The notes: generated by a model from the sequence alone, not told the origin. Shown: positions 51,501 to 55,550, numbered from the stretch's first letter. The stretch: DNA of 64,000 nt from Echinometra lucunter (GCA_029962745.1 CM057151.1:39876943-39940942); one strand, 5' to 3'. Program-made: numbers and translations.

Positions 51501-53023
51501 GCCAAAAGCAATGCCAAAAGTTTTTCCTGATGTAATGTTAATCTACTCCTGCATATTTCACTTTTAGGTGATGCGATTTATAATCACTGAGAATGCCATT
51601 TGGCTTGCCACATGCAAGTCATTTGTAAAGTCATTCGTAACTTTACGAACAGCTTTATGAAATACCCCCCTGGATTGAATAACGCATGCCTCTGTAACAA
51701 TTGCTCAGACTCGGCCTAGAGCAATAAACTACATATGTAGTTTGAGATTAATACATGGGAAAATGACCCTGATATGACCACATCTATTTTGGTGGACATG
51801 CTGTTCATAAAACATCCAAACTCACACCAGTGCGTGCATCATGGTGTGCAAGCTATGAAAGCGTTTAAAGGTCAAACTGGCACAAACCACCTTTGTCTGC
51901 AAATGTACAAATTTCAATTAAGAATTGAGCGGCCTAATGTCTGTGAGGGAAAGTTTGCATCACTAGTTTTACATCCCATGCTCCTAAAACATTTGCTCAC
52001 CCAGTAATAACCTTGAGAAAAATAGTTATCAGTCCTACCTCTGATAAAGATTTCTGTGACGGTGTCCATTTTGTCCTCCTTTTCCATCTCCACCTGGATC
52101 TTGGGTTTGAAGTAAGAGAACTTCTCTTTGGTGACATACGTCTTAGGTTTGGGCTCTTCCCCATCCTCCTCCGTTTTCTCCTCCGGGCTGGGGTCTGCTC
52201 CCTTGGCCTTGGGGTCAGGGGGAGGGGGAGTGCCTGGCCGCTTAGGGCGGATGACCACAGGGGGCATCTCGGTCACCTGGAGCCCTGCTCTTCGCCAGAG
52301 TTCCGTGAAGTCTGCCTCAAAGTGCCCTGTGCAGGTGTAGGGCTCTGCAAAGTTTAAAGTACAACAAAGAAGGAATACAAGAAAGGGCTAGTGTACATGC
52401 CTGACAAGTGAGTTTAAGGGAGAATGGATTGGGCTTTTAAAAGTCCTATAAAATAATTTCCTTTCCATTTCAAAACAATCTACGCCTATTTTCAACATGC
52501 TTTCTTGGAAACGCGTCCATATTTGTGCATTTCATACAATGTATGTATTGGACCAATACAAAAATTTATCATTTCCTATTTCGGGACACAAGTGCACCAG
52601 AATAGAGAGTTCAAAACTTAGTGGAATCAATATTCAAGTATTTGGGCAACTGATTCGGCTTATCAAAATGAGAATTTGAACAGAGTGTTGTATCCTGGTA
52701 AGCGTGAATCTGATGGTCTGGATCATACGTTTCACTTTATTTTAATACCAAGTGCTTTTATCATGGATGTACATAAAGTACTATTGTCAAGTTCCCAAAC
52801 TAACAAACTACAATAGGTCAAGGTTTATTGTAAGTGTATCAACAAATAAACACTTAATATACATTTTCCTCTAAAATTCCCAGTAGGAATAATAATAATC
52901 AAGAATATAATGATGATTTTAAGAATAAGTATTACCTGGTGTTTTGTTGGCATCATCTTCATTGTCTTGAACTGACGAGGGAGGTCCTTTGTCCTTTTGT
53001 GTCTTATCTACTCTCTTCCCCAT
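1055..53023 (-). CDS. LRRC71: LRRC71 orthologue, 13 coding exons, 3' end outside window
   Basis: Spliced gene on the minus strand. Coding exons in transcript order: 53023-52936, 52344-52039, 44922-44847, 35566-35492, 32347-32279, 31038-30879, 26153-25974, 24862-24755, 20836-20783, 16960-16894, 5154-5090, 4578-4467, 1173-1055. All have GT/AG borders and compatible phases, summing to 1479 nt (493 codons). The product matches recalled vertebrate LRRC71 along its length: YTCTGHFEADF near residue 31, the FKPKIQVEMEKED and EIFIRGWK region, ribonuclease-inhibitor-like LRRs at about residues 150-300, FPLTHIEVVERRK near 293, a Lys/Glu/Ser-rich linker at about 319-416, then LNVSRNLIGEAG and AVQYQ near 450. 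The human protein is about 560 residues, so some 50-70 C-terminal residues should lie left of base 1. The family's molecular role is not established; LRR solenoids usually bind protein partners. The long linker-region intron contains a 500-N gap, so an exon there could be missed. Confidence 0.93.
1241..1586. mobile_element. MITE with ~33-bp TIR, family H copy 1
   Basis: 346-bp element. The left end GGTGTTCAGATATGAGGCGA continues into CATGTCCCCGCAA; the reverse complement of the right end reads GGTGTTCAGAACCAAGGTGA and the same CATGTCCCCGCAA. Its interior is homologous, in reverse orientation, to 26358-26755 and 29855-30607 (shared TTTGAG/AGTTTGTCTG and GTTCATTAACATAAG blocks). Intron 12 of LRRC71. 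Confidence 0.8.
1600..2075. repeat. Old dispersed repeat, copy 1
   Basis: Diverged similarity to 54265-54700 in the same orientation. Shared blocks include GCAAGAT..GCAGAACTAAGATACTGTGAAG against GCAAAACTAAGATGCTGTGAAG, the following CTCTTAAGT against CTCAAGTTG, and ACC(T/A)ATGAG(G/A)GT(C/T)CTGT..ATG(C/T)GACAAG. Likely an ancient interspersed element; class unknown. Confidence 0.5.
2112..2643. mobile_element. MITE with CTAATACCCTTTTT ends
   Basis: 532-bp element. Left end CTAATACCCTTTTTGCACTG continues with GCA; the reverse complement of the right end is CTAATACCCTTTTTACACTG, then GCA. A degenerate extra copy of the subterminal sequence (TTTACACTTGCATTTTCTTA) lies at about 2260-2296, giving a partial internal duplication. 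Non-coding. Confidence 0.75.
3008..3352. repeat. Three ~120-bp tandem repeat units
   Basis: Units begin at ACTTATCAAT near 3008, 3124 and 3247 (periods 116 and 123). Each contains a TGCAGCT(C/A)TTGCCAG block and a TTTTTCCCTGACAGCTAA block. The third unit is broken by the element at 3353-4425 and resumes at 4426-4450 (GATATCATCCCCATCGTTAG), which runs up to the donor of exon 12. Confidence 0.8.
3353..4425. mobile_element. Foldback element with tandem-repeat arms
   Basis: 1073-bp insertion flanked by a 7-bp direct repeat ACGATAT (3346-3352 and 4426-4432), inside the third tandem unit. The left arm (about 3466-3680) is a run of degenerate ~16-bp units of the form TTTGGTCTAATNNCC; the right arm (about 4263-4425) is the inverted version, GGNNATTAGACCAAA. 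The core is unique sequence without a recognisable protein. Short-repeat arms around a unique core are the architecture I recall for sea urchin TU foldback elements; family identity is inference. Confidence 0.72.
4467..4578 (-). CDS. LRRC71: LRRC71 exon 12, start of C-terminal conserved block
   Basis: 112 nt, phase 0 to phase 1, acceptor CCCATCCAG, donor GTGAGT. It encodes ILEAINPLLAEQPESIDGQL, then WIPGNRALINLNVSR. This matches the vertebrate ENPLLEPxEHRDG...PGNKVLLHLNLLR segment. The Arg codon at the junction is split with exon 13, giving SRNLIGEAG, as in RNRITEVG of the human protein. Confidence 0.95.
4579..5089. other. Intron 11, nothing recognised
   Basis: AT-rich intron between exons 11 and 12. 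No repeat or RNA signal seen. Confidence 0.6.
5090..5154 (-). CDS. LRRC71: LRRC71 exon 11, Lys-rich linker
   Basis: 65 nt, phase 1 to phase 0, acceptor TTCAAATCAG, donor GTAAGG. It encodes AETMKATKGKTKGKDKKQSE, then AE. The phase is exactly what exon 10 needs and what exon 12 accepts. Composition resembles the KAGKGK-type linker of the vertebrate protein. Confidence 0.8.
5155..6355. other. Intron 10, left part, nothing recognised
   Basis: AT-rich sequence with no coding-like frame, repeat or RNA signal. Confidence 0.5.
6356..6886. mobile_element. Long inverted-repeat element (TATAC/GGGTGTC ends)
   Basis: Almost the whole 531 bp folds on itself. The left arm starts TATACCGGGTGTCCCTAAAA; the reverse complement of the right arm starts TATACTGGGTGTCTCAGAAA. 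Both continue through AAGCGGAA, the ACTTTGCCTTCAAAA block and the GATACCAAGAT block. Arms are roughly 240 bp at about 80 percent identity. Ends next to TA suggest a Tc1/mariner-type MITE. Confidence 0.78.
6887..9577. other. Intron 10, middle part, nothing recognised
   Basis: AT-rich intron ending in a purine-rich G-run stretch (about 9415-9577) that leads into the gap. No supported gene. Confidence 0.5.
9578..10077. other. Assembly gap, exactly 500 N
   Basis: Run of 500 N, bordered by GTGGGGG on the left and a G15 run on the right. The round size indicates a placeholder. Open frames drawn across it are artefacts. It lies in intron 10 of LRRC71, so a missing linker exon cannot be excluded. 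Confidence 0.99.
10078..10410. mobile_element. MITE, ATAAAGCTGTTC family, copy 1
   Basis: Left end: G run, then TGTTCATAAAGCTGTTCATA and GTTACGAATGACTTTACGAA. Reverse complement of the right end: GGGAGGTGCTTCATAAAGCT, then the same ATGACTTTACGAAC and TGAATATGAAGTGCCAAATG. Related to 51435-51673. Its left terminus is cut by or directly abuts the gap. Confidence 0.7.
10473..10625. mobile_element. Hairpin MITE with GGGCCC ends, type 1
   Basis: About 150 bp. Left CAGGGCCCTGTTTCATAAAA then CTTGTTATCA; right TGATAACAAGTTTTATGAAA then CTGGGCCCTG. Near-perfect inverted arms around an AT-rich loop containing GATTGGCTGAGAG. Non-coding. Confidence 0.8.
11540..11973. mobile_element. hAT-type non-autonomous transposon with 8-bp TSD
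   Basis: 418-bp element (11548-11965) flanked by perfect 8-bp direct repeats ATTTAACC at 11540-11547 and 11966-11973. Terminal inverted repeats are perfect for 17 bp, TAGAGTCCCCAGTTTTC. An 8-bp target duplication with TAGAG-type ends is characteristic of the hAT superfamily. The interior is made of degenerate TTCACGGAATT and CGAAGAACACAGAA repeats with no transposase. Confidence 0.9.
11974..16893. other. Intron 10, right part, nothing recognised
   Basis: About 4.9 kb of AT-rich intron with A/T homopolymers (13741, 13787-13810) and an (AAAAC)n patch at about 14128-14151. No coding-like frame or transposon ends could be supported. Confidence 0.5.
16894..16960 (-). CDS. LRRC71: LRRC71 exon 10, Lys-rich linker
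   Basis: 67 nt, phase 0 to phase 1, acceptor ATAACAG, donor GTAAAG. It encodes DSKKDKEETQKGGTKKDDKW, then KK. Charged linker with the same composition as exons 8, 9 and 11. The next exon found lies 11.7 kb away across the assembly gap, so additional linker exons in between are possible. Confidence 0.78.
17487..17498 (-). CDS. LRRC71: Candidate 12-nt microexon of LRRC71 linker
   Basis: On the minus strand a strong pyrimidine-rich acceptor (CTCCTACTCTTCTGTAG) is followed after 12 nt (CACTCGTACAGT, His-Ser-Tyr-Ser) by a consensus GTAAGT donor. It would fit as a phase 0 insert of four residues between exons 9 and 10 without breaking frame. It could be alternatively spliced or a chance pair of sites. 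The main gene model is complete without it. Confidence 0.35.
18512..18529. repeat. Poly-C tract (C18)
   Basis: Homopolymer of 18 C in intron 9, followed by GG and a purine-rich run. Slippage-prone. Confidence 0.9.
19014..19590. repeat. Diverged ~290-bp tandem duplication
   Basis: 19014-19305 and 19306-19590 align in order. Both contain A(A/C)CACTCCATGA(T/C)AT, a following GGAAT(A/G)GAAATTTC, ATGCAA(C/T)TATACCTGA(A/C)ATAA, ATGCTTTTGTC and AACTGGAGACTAAAATCAGA. Identity is roughly 75-80 percent by eye. Intron 9. Confidence 0.7.
19799..19985. mobile_element. Short CAGGGAAAAAA-ended element in minisatellite
   Basis: 187 bp starting CAGGGAAAAAATTAATTATT and ending GTATTTTTTTCCCTG, so the ends are inverted repeats. 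The interior has repeated CCAGGGCTCTTTT blocks and a palindromic GGGGTGAATTCGCCCC. It splits the GTGGTGTATG repeat. Confidence 0.65.
20048..20205. mobile_element. GTACCATG-repeat element in minisatellite
   Basis: Starts ACCCTGCAGAAAAAAGTACC and ends near GGTACCAATGGTATTTTTTT. It is filled with direct and inverted GTACCATG / CATGGTAC motifs. The terminal inverted repeat is imperfect (AAAAAAGTACCAT against AAAAAAATACCAT). Exact ends uncertain. Confidence 0.5.
20783..20836 (-). CDS. LRRC71: LRRC71 exon 9, Lys/Glu linker
   Basis: 54 nt, phase 0 to phase 0, acceptor ATACAG, donor GTAACA. It encodes DGKKEEKEEKMKTSRSSM, continuing the charged linker. Support comes from the splice sites, the open frame between phase-compatible exons and the matching composition; family alignment does not resolve here. 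A decayed minisatellite starts about 60 bp beyond the donor. Confidence 0.75.
20837..24754. other. Intron 8, nothing strongly supported
   Basis: AT-rich apart from a GC- and CpG-richer block at about 21885-22330, which has TATGACGTCA and GTGCGCGCGTGCC but no defined element or exon. A CA-rich/poly-C patch lies near 24145-24186. Confidence 0.5.
24755..24862 (-). CDS. LRRC71: LRRC71 exon 8, basic linker
   Basis: 108 nt, phase 0 to phase 0, acceptor GTGTATAG, donor GTATTC. It encodes PPPSRRAESKDRPGSV, then a Lys/Asp/Ser-rich tail ending KSSKRK. Low-complexity linker, positionally equivalent to the Ser/Lys-rich linker of the vertebrate protein but not alignable. A LINE fragment in opposite orientation ends about 35 bp upstream of the acceptor. 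Confidence 0.85.
24896..25066 (+). pseudogene. Reverse transcriptase C-terminal remnant of LINE
   Basis: Open frame of about 57 codons without a start codon, closing at TAG 25064-25066. It keeps the conserved KLWNSL and FKRRLKTFLLNSY segments. No catalytic RT residues remain because everything upstream is lost. Confidence 0.8.
24896..25597 (+). mobile_element. 5'-truncated non-LTR retrotransposon (LINE) 3' end
   Basis: A plus-strand frame ending at 25066 reads RTSFAQKTFVFIGSKLWNSL, then SNDIKQCNSIHIFKRRLKTF and LLNSY-stop. The GxKLWNSLxxxI...FKRxLKxxL pattern is the typical C-terminus of CR1/jockey-type reverse transcriptases. About 500 bp of 3' UTR follows, ending in a (GAATT)n tail at about 25567-25597, a usual LINE 3' terminus. 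It is heavily 5'-truncated and therefore inactive. The truncated 5' end lies about 35 bp from the acceptor of LRRC71 exon 8, in opposite orientation. Confidence 0.82.
25974..26153 (-). CDS. LRRC71: LRRC71 exon 7, last central LRR and diagnostic motif
   Basis: 180 nt, phase 0 to phase 0, acceptor TTTGTAG, donor GTGAGT. It encodes GLRMNRVLLSLSLASNELTD and the motif FPLTHIEVVERRKALSDKGS, almost identical to [20 protein letters not shown] in human LRRC71. This is the clearest family-level identifier in the window. It ends in a Ser/Gly-rich transition to the basic linker. Confidence 0.97.
26358..26755. mobile_element. Family H element, copy 2
   Basis: Homologous in order to 29855-30607 and, inverted, to 1241-1586. 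Shared blocks are TTGCCTCC(T/C)G, GACCAAT..ATTCTTA, GTTTGTCT and TCTATTTGAGCGT. Ends are degenerate (GGCGTGTTCACATATGA against GGCTCGTTCAGATACC). Intron 6. Confidence 0.68.
26760..27239. mobile_element. MITE with ~42-bp TIR
   Basis: 480-bp element. Left GCTGCATTCACACCTTTGCG then TATTTGGCTTGCGTATTGCT; the reverse complement of the right end is GCTACGTTCACACCTTTGCG then TATTTGGCTTGCGTATTGCT. Only two mismatches in the first 40 bases. It sits within 5 bp of the preceding family H element. The long minus-strand frame inside is not protein-like. Confidence 0.85.
27807..27862. repeat. (CT)n microsatellite
   Basis: Imperfect CT dinucleotide run in intron 6, followed by an A-rich stretch. Confidence 0.9.
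27863..29854. other. Intron 6, nothing recognised
   Basis: AT-rich intron with homopolymer patches. No transposon ends or coding-like frame supported. Confidence 0.5.
29855..30607. mobile_element. Family H element, copy 3, carrying nested insertion
   Basis: TIRs GGCTTGGTCACATATGATGC and, from the right end, GGCTTGTGCAGATATGACGC. The interior matches the reverse complement of 1241-1586, including GACCAATTGAATTC, ATGATGTTATGAGTTTGTCT and CCGTATCTGAACA. It is interrupted at GTTCATTAA/CATAAG by a second element (30111-30526). Intron 6. Confidence 0.8.
30111..30526. mobile_element. Nested TTAA (piggyBac-like) MITE
   Basis: Inserted within the family H element and flanked by duplicated TTAA (30111-30114 and 30523-30526). 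TIRs TTAACCCATTCGTGACAG and, from the right end, TTAACCCATTCCTGGCAG. Removing it restores GTTCATTAACATAAG, which is found intact in the paralogue (reverse complement at 1328-1342). TTAA targets and CCC-starting ends fit piggyBac-type elements; no transposase. Confidence 0.88.
30879..31038 (-). CDS. LRRC71: LRRC71 exon 6, two LRR units
   Basis: 160 nt, phase 2 to phase 0, acceptor CTACTACTACAG, donor GTGAGT. It encodes IVNLSLRHNNITEKGAKALG and LLSLNLSNNKLGEAGAIAIL, two ribonuclease-inhibitor-like repeats (LxLxxNxIxxxGAxxL). The vertebrate equivalents are HLSLRNNNIDDRGAQLLG and SLNLGFNHIGDEGAGYIA. Residues about 205-258. Confidence 0.96.
31329..32070. mobile_element. Element with CCAAGGAGTTT ends and 5-bp TSD
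   Basis: 31334-32065, flanked by TTTAA direct repeats. Left end CCAAGGAGTTTTAAGAGCTG then GAGT; reverse complement of the right end CCAAGTAGTTTCAAGAGCTG then GAGT. The right half is homologous, inverted, to 63797-64000, sharing the blocks around AAGTTTGCAGCCAGGCAGAA and AAGCACATGCCTGACATATT. Non-coding. Intron 5. Confidence 0.8.
32279..32347 (-). CDS. LRRC71: LRRC71 exon 5
   Basis: 69 nt, phase 2 to phase 2, acceptor TTGTGACAG and donor GTGAGT. It encodes NLTIEGNPIPEEPWACLIAE followed by DS, matching the [21 protein letters not shown] segment of vertebrate LRRC71. The LxIxxNPI strand-turn is a typical LRR hallmark. Confidence 0.94.
32478..32575. repeat. (GA)n-rich purine tract
   Basis: Imperfect GA/GGGA microsatellite on the plus strand in intron 4. 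The neighbourhood stays purine-rich to about 32700. A poly-G run lies near 32838-32852. Confidence 0.85.
33150..33230. repeat. CTTGCCC/GGGCAAG palindromic repeat, left
   Basis: Contains ACTTGCCCGACAGGGCAAGT, followed by GGTTGCCCGG and ACTTGCCC. The same short palindromes occur at 35263-35345, on the other side of the DR1 transposon. Confidence 0.6.
33476..35259. mobile_element. 1.78-kb transposon-like element with DR1 array, copy 1
   Basis: Shared boundaries with copy 2 (49474-51243) define the element: left AACAAGGCAAACGCCAAGCG, right GCAGGCGAGACAAAAA. Just inside are perfect inverted repeats TTGTCTCGCCTGC / GCAGGCGAGACAA. Order: ~320-bp unique left part, eight 161-bp tandem units (33819-35104), a GAC/GCC tract (35163-35212), and a right end with a TGTCTCGC..GCGAGACA hairpin. 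No transposase is visible. A 12-13-bp TIR suggests a non-autonomous DNA transposon; class unresolved. Confidence 0.85.
33819..35104. repeat. 161-bp tandem units in 4-unit higher-order repeat
   Basis: Unit starts (AATTTGG) at 33819, 33980, 34141, 34302, 34463, 34624, 34783 and 34944, with a partial ninth at 35105. Spacing is 161 except one 159 (a CA deletion). Variants alternate A-B-C-D-A-B-C-D: GTGATTCCACGTC, CAATCCTACCTC, GTGATCCCACCTC, CAATCCTACCTC. So a 644-bp block was itself duplicated. Each unit contains TGACCTTTGACCTYTGACCT and a further TTGACCTG. Confidence 0.92.
35263..35345. repeat. CTTGCCC/GGGCAAG palindromic repeat, right
   Basis: Contains ACTTGCCCAAGCGGGCAAGT, then CTTGCCCGCC and CTTGCCCCGGGCAAGC. 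It matches the motif class at 33150-33230, suggesting that the DR1 element lies inside or beside an older repeat. Confidence 0.6.
35492..35566 (-). CDS. LRRC71: LRRC71 exon 4
   Basis: 75 nt, phase 2 to phase 2, acceptor TTTGCATAG and donor GTAAGT. It encodes NFWNTSFTEKTLKELSSFLP, then QCQNLK. This is an LRR turn-helix segment that matches INLWKVGLTDKTL...LLPLC of the vertebrate protein. The exon lies only about 230 bp from the edge of the DR1-rich transposon at 33476-35259. Confidence 0.93.
35567..38650. other. Intron 3, left part, nothing recognised
   Basis: AT-rich intron with homopolymers (T run near 37210-37231; poly-G and poly-C/A near 38440-38510). No gene supported. Confidence 0.5.
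38652..38687. repeat. Four 9-bp ACTAAAGGC repeats
   Basis: Four direct 9-bp units, the last with one change (ACCAAAGGC). Confidence 0.9.
39446..39818. mobile_element. Full-length palindromic MITE (373 bp)
   Basis: Left GGCCAGAATTCACAAAGGTG; reverse complement of the right end GGCTGGAATTCACAAGTGGT. Pairing continues almost to the centre through TTAGACCATGGTTTAGGCAA, GTGCACTTAATTTAGC and AAAGGGCGCTAA. Essentially the whole element is one stem. Confidence 0.88.
40709..41748. mobile_element. Large foldback element, ~200-bp arms
   Basis: Left arm GCGTATCAATAAAAACGTTT continues through ATCTGTCAAA, TTTCAAAATATTTTGGAGAT, GATGCCCAGTATTCTCATCT and GGGCGAACACTG. The right arm (about 41500-41748) carries the complement of each block in reverse order. 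Arms about 80 percent identical. The middle includes a TCAA-type microsatellite. Ends ACTATA..CAG(C/G)G next to TA suggest a Tc1/mariner-like origin. Confidence 0.82.
41205..41460. repeat. (TCAA)n / CAATCAAC-type microsatellite
   Basis: Long imperfect tetranucleotide stretch of ATCAATCAA, TCAGTCAA and ATTCAGCC units inside the foldback element. Confidence 0.85.
42433..42926. mobile_element. TTAA-bounded MITE, copy 2
   Basis: 494-bp copy of the element at 551-1038, same orientation. It has cleaner terminal inverted repeats: TTAAAGGGGGTACCCAATG against TTAAAGGGATTACACAATGG. It keeps the internal hairpin around TGACGTCA and the extra GGGTACCCACTTTTGAC arm. It lies in intron 3 of LRRC71. Confidence 0.82.
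43380..44118. other. Intron 3, nothing recognised
   Basis: AT-rich, with an (AAAC)n patch at about 43697-43741. No gene supported. Confidence 0.5.
44119..44460. repeat. TGACCTTTGACC-containing two-unit repeat
   Basis: Two related ~150-bp units at about 44119 and 44278. Each has TGACC..GACCTACATA(T/C)..GTGACCTTTGACCCC-type sequence, AAATAACA(C/T)TGAGGTCCCT, GCATCTACCATCC and AGTATGGT. They are followed by a GACGGACGACGGATGG stretch. It shares the TGACCT spacing of the 33.5- and 49.5-kb elements but not their other sequence. Confidence 0.7.
44847..44922 (-). CDS. LRRC71: LRRC71 exon 3
   Basis: 76 nt from acceptor TCCTTAG to donor GTAAGT, entering at phase 1 and leaving at phase 2. It completes the conserved Gly-Trp-Lys (GWKIDETMVGIFKQCFPAIE), aligning with GWKVEERILGVFSKCLPPL in the human protein. 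It leads into the first LRR strand (LHTI-N). Intron 3 on its downstream side is 9.3 kb. Confidence 0.94.
45451..45524. repeat. (CT)n microsatellite
   Basis: Interrupted CT runs (45451-45464 and 45494-45524) in intron 2. Confidence 0.85.
46717..46960. repeat. Poly-G run and (ATT/ATC)n stretch
   Basis: A run of about 17 G ends at 46731. An imperfect ATTATTATTATC trinucleotide region follows at about 46838-46960. Confidence 0.75.
47003..47191. repeat. ~95-bp tandem duplication with T-run/G-run switch
   Basis: Two copies of CATTAC(G/A)TATTAATTTTTT, GTTTTGTTTGTATGTTTTCT, a T-rich run, CTTGGGGGG.., GTGTAC(A/T)CATGTCTTTCAT. They differ mainly in homopolymer length. Long open frames here are low complexity. 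Confidence 0.8.
48174..48575. repeat. Dispersed GTAACTGACRTTAC motifs
   Basis: The hyphenated palindrome GGTAACTGACATTACC (48174-48189) recurs as GGTAACTGACGTTAC (48353-48367) and twice in tandem as TAACTGACATTACGTAACTG (from 48548), then ACGTTAC. Four copies in 400 bp in otherwise AT-rich intron 2. Function unknown. Confidence 0.6.
48576..49473. other. Intron 2, nothing recognised
   Basis: AT-rich intron immediately left of the second DR1 element; no gene supported. Confidence 0.5.
49474..51243. mobile_element. 1.77-kb transposon-like element with DR1 array, copy 2
   Basis: Nearly identical to 33476-35259 end to end, same orientation. Differences seen: a 6-bp deletion in the left part, a 7-bp (TGACCTT) deletion in unit 3, a 1-bp deletion in unit 5, and a few substitutions. 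These indels account exactly for the 14-bp length difference. It shares the internal CA deletion of unit 6, so both copies derive from an ancestor that already had the full array. Intron 2. Confidence 0.87.
49811..51088. repeat. 161-bp tandem units, copy 2 array
   Basis: Unit starts at 49811, 49972, 50133, 50287, 50448, 50608, 50767 and 50928, with a partial ninth at 51089. Same A-B-C-D-A-B-C-D order as copy 1. One unit is shortened to 154 bp by loss of one TGACCTT, so that unit has two rather than three adjacent half-sites. Confidence 0.92.
51301..51435. mobile_element. Hairpin MITE with GGGCCC ends, type 2
   Basis: Left TGGGCCCCGTAACACAAAGC then TTAGC; right GCTAAGCTTTGTGTTATGGG then GCCC. 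The interior also pairs through TGATTTTTAC/ATAAAAATCA. About 135 bp, starting 57 bp right of the DR1 element and touching the next MITE. Confidence 0.82.
51435..51673. mobile_element. MITE, ATAAAGCTGTTC family, copy 2
   Basis: Left arm contains TCGTAAAGTTACGAATGACT and TTGAATATGAAGTGCCAAAA; the right arm ends with GTAACTTTACGAACAGCTTT, then ATGAAATACCCCCC. It shares its subterminal block with 10078-10410. It lies directly against the hairpin MITE at 51301-51435. Confidence 0.7.
52039..52344 (-). CDS. LRRC71: LRRC71 exon 2, conserved N-terminal domain
   Basis: 306 nt, phase 1 to phase 1, residues about 30-131. Acceptor TTTGCAG/AG, donor AGAG/GTAGGA. It encodes EPYTCTGHFEADFTELWRRA, a Pro-rich acidic spacer (TPPPPDPKAKG, then a Glu-rich run), and FKPKIQVEMEKED followed by EIFIRG. 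The YxCTG, DFxEL and RAG positions and the IQVE(M/L)E(K/Q)ED block are shared with vertebrate LRRC71. GC and codon use stand well above the surrounding intron, as expected for real coding sequence. Confidence 0.95.
52936..53023 (-). CDS. LRRC71: LRRC71 exon 1 (start codon)
   Basis: Start ATG at 53023-53021, coding a hydrophilic N-terminus that begins MGKRVDKTQKDKG and ends phase 1 at a CCAG/GTAATA donor. No earlier in-frame Met fits. Immediately upstream on the minus strand is a T22 tract followed by AAAG at 53043-53046, so 53024-53042 may be a short 5' UTR stretch behind a splice acceptor. That would make this the second transcript exon, but a transcription start here cannot be excluded. The N-terminus is not conserved with vertebrates; the call rests on frame continuity into exon 2. 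Confidence 0.8.
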
Positions 53024-53041
53024 CTTCACTTTCTTGACAAA

Positions 53042-55550
53042 TCTTTAAAAAAAAAAAAAAAAAAAAAATTCAAGGGAGAAAGATCACCCAAACAGGATAA
53101 CAATGACTTTCAAATGTCAATTGATGGGATGGGACTTGGCAGAGTTTTTTTTTCCACTCCATTTCACATGTTATGTAAGATTCAATAAAACTTCACCAAT
53201 TTTGCAGTGAAACTGAATTTTGCAAGAATGACTGGACAAGCCTCTCCAACTGACCAATTTCCAGTAATTTTGGGACATTGGAGTTTCTTGGTGATTCAAC
53301 TGCAAATCCTTTTAAGAAACAAATAATTATATATTTCAAAGTTTTCTTTCAGTGTTTCTAAAAAAATCCATGAAACTGAATCGAAGAACAAAAATGTATA
53401 ATGCTATATCAGCATATGCATCAGTAATGTTGGATGGCAAGACAATGAAGAAACTCTGAATATCTAAAAAGGGGATATAAAATGAAGAATAAGATGAAAT
53501 ATTTTTAATACCATGGAATATACACAAAGAGATGAAGTATGGATTATGTACTCTAAATTGTGAAAACAATATCCAGGGCTGTATGAAATCCTTAAATATA
53601 GTTTGAAAGTGTAATGTTCAATGAAGTACGAAGAAGAATTATTAATATACATGTATGGACTCATGCATCACTAGGTATCAGCTGGGAAACATCAGCTCAC
53701 TTCCTTAAAGGCATTGGCTAACTTTGTGAGTAGCTGATTTAAAAAATTCTCAAACTAAGATGAAACATTTGCATGAGTACTTGTATTTGTACTCAAAAAC
53801 CCTGAAACCAACCATAATTTGGAATGAAAAAGTGTAAGTTAGACGCAAACGGCGATTTTATTATCCTTCGTCTCACGAGACAATCACTGAGAGGACCACT
53901 TTGCTTGAATTTGAAAATGCCATTATGTGCCTCCCGCCGCGTGATACGCCAATACACACAGTATGGTTAGGTGAGTCATACGCGCATGCGCACTCCTTAT
54001 GTCTATTCTGTGCAACCGACCATCGTATATTTTTCAAACATTGGTTCACACTTTTTATATTTAAAAATACTTCCTGTGGATATTATACCTTGAAACTTTC
54101 AGACTGGTATTTTTACACTATAACCCTTATGTTTATCCCATTTTCAAGTAACAAAACAAGATTTTTTAAAAATTATAACAATGTTTACCAATGTCTTTAA
54201 GATTCTCCTACACTACGTCAAGTCTTCACAAAAGGGAATGTGATGCTCATACATGTGTATACCATTAGTTTTGGTGGGCCTTCAAAAACCTTTTTTTGTG
54301 TGTCAGATTTCTTTGCTTTTACATGTAGCTACTCAGCAGCAAGATAAAAAGCAAAACTAAGATGCTGTGAAGCTCTTTCCTCCTCAAGTTGAAAGGCAAA
54401 AAATACTTTTGATCTCGGGTCATAAACGTAAAGTCACACAGGCCTGCATACATACAAGCACAACATGTAAAACCAATGAGAGTTCTGTTTATGTGACAAG
54501 TGCGCTTTGATCACTGCGCAGGAAGCGGTTGGGAACTGGGATGGAGGGGAACTGGCATAGGGCAGAATGTACACTGTAACAATTACAACGTTCATTTCAA
54601 ATATGTACTCTGAAATTCACTGGAAATCTTAAATGGAACATCAGATGATCTCATACATATAATGCAAGGCAGAAAATGTGAGACTATATTTAGGCACCTT
54701 ATCAAAAGTCAGAGCCATTTTGGAAGACAGCCTTTAATGTGTTTCCTGCTCAGCATCTTTTCCACTCCGATCCTAGCGTTTCTCCATAGACAAAACAACA
54801 GGATATCAGGAAAGCCGATGTAAAAGAACGGTTGCAGAGAAGATGATCAAAGACGTGGGACGAGACTTTTGATAAGCGGCCTTAATCAGTTTCTTCTTTT
54901 TGCCATCAAAACTGTACAAGATCTTTTAAGACAAGCTTGAGTTCTGGAAGAAGTGAAAAATATCTTTCAAATTCTTATAATGTTCCATAAATTTTCAAAG
55001 GAATATCATAATCTAGGAATTTCCCTTGTATTCAAAATATGAAAAGAAACAGCGATAGTGTTTGATAGGGCCTAGTGTTTGATCTGAAAACACAAATTTT
55101 TCTGTGCAGTTCATCTACTTATCAGCAAAATCAAGTCAATTTCTTTTAATTTTGATTACTAAAAAACCTCAAAGAATGCACATCAAATTTCATTAATTAA
55201 TCAACCTTTCCCAACTGTCTAAAAGTTTCTTTCACAATGTAATCGCACAGCGAGAGCTCAAGATAATCTTAATATTTTTTTTCTTTTCGATCATTAAGAA
55301 AATGTTAAAAACTATTTTTTTTTCAATATTCATGTTCATGTATATTTTATGTACATTTATGAGTGAATATTCTTATTACAGTTAATCACACTCGAATGCA
55401 TAATCATACTGAAGTTATCACATAATGTGAAAAAAGTTTATGCAAAAATTTCGTTAAGAAATGCAATGTGATTGATTGTCAATGAACAATTTACAAGTAT
55501 TAGAAGGACATTTAATAGCCCATATGGCAACATTGTTGAGTATTCTATAG
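53042..55550. other. Upstream of LRRC71 start, no gene recognised
   Basis: Contains the T22 tract (minus strand) next to exon 1 and the old repeat at 54265-54700. A promoter must lie somewhere upstream of 53023 but no core element can be assigned. Confidence 0.5.
54265..54700. repeat. Old dispersed repeat, copy 2
   Basis: Partner of 1600-2075. Aligned blocks occur in the same order with the same spacing, including the ACCAATGAGAGTTCTGTTTA segment and the ATTCACTGGAAATCTTAAAT segment. No ends or target duplication could be defined. Confidence 0.5.
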
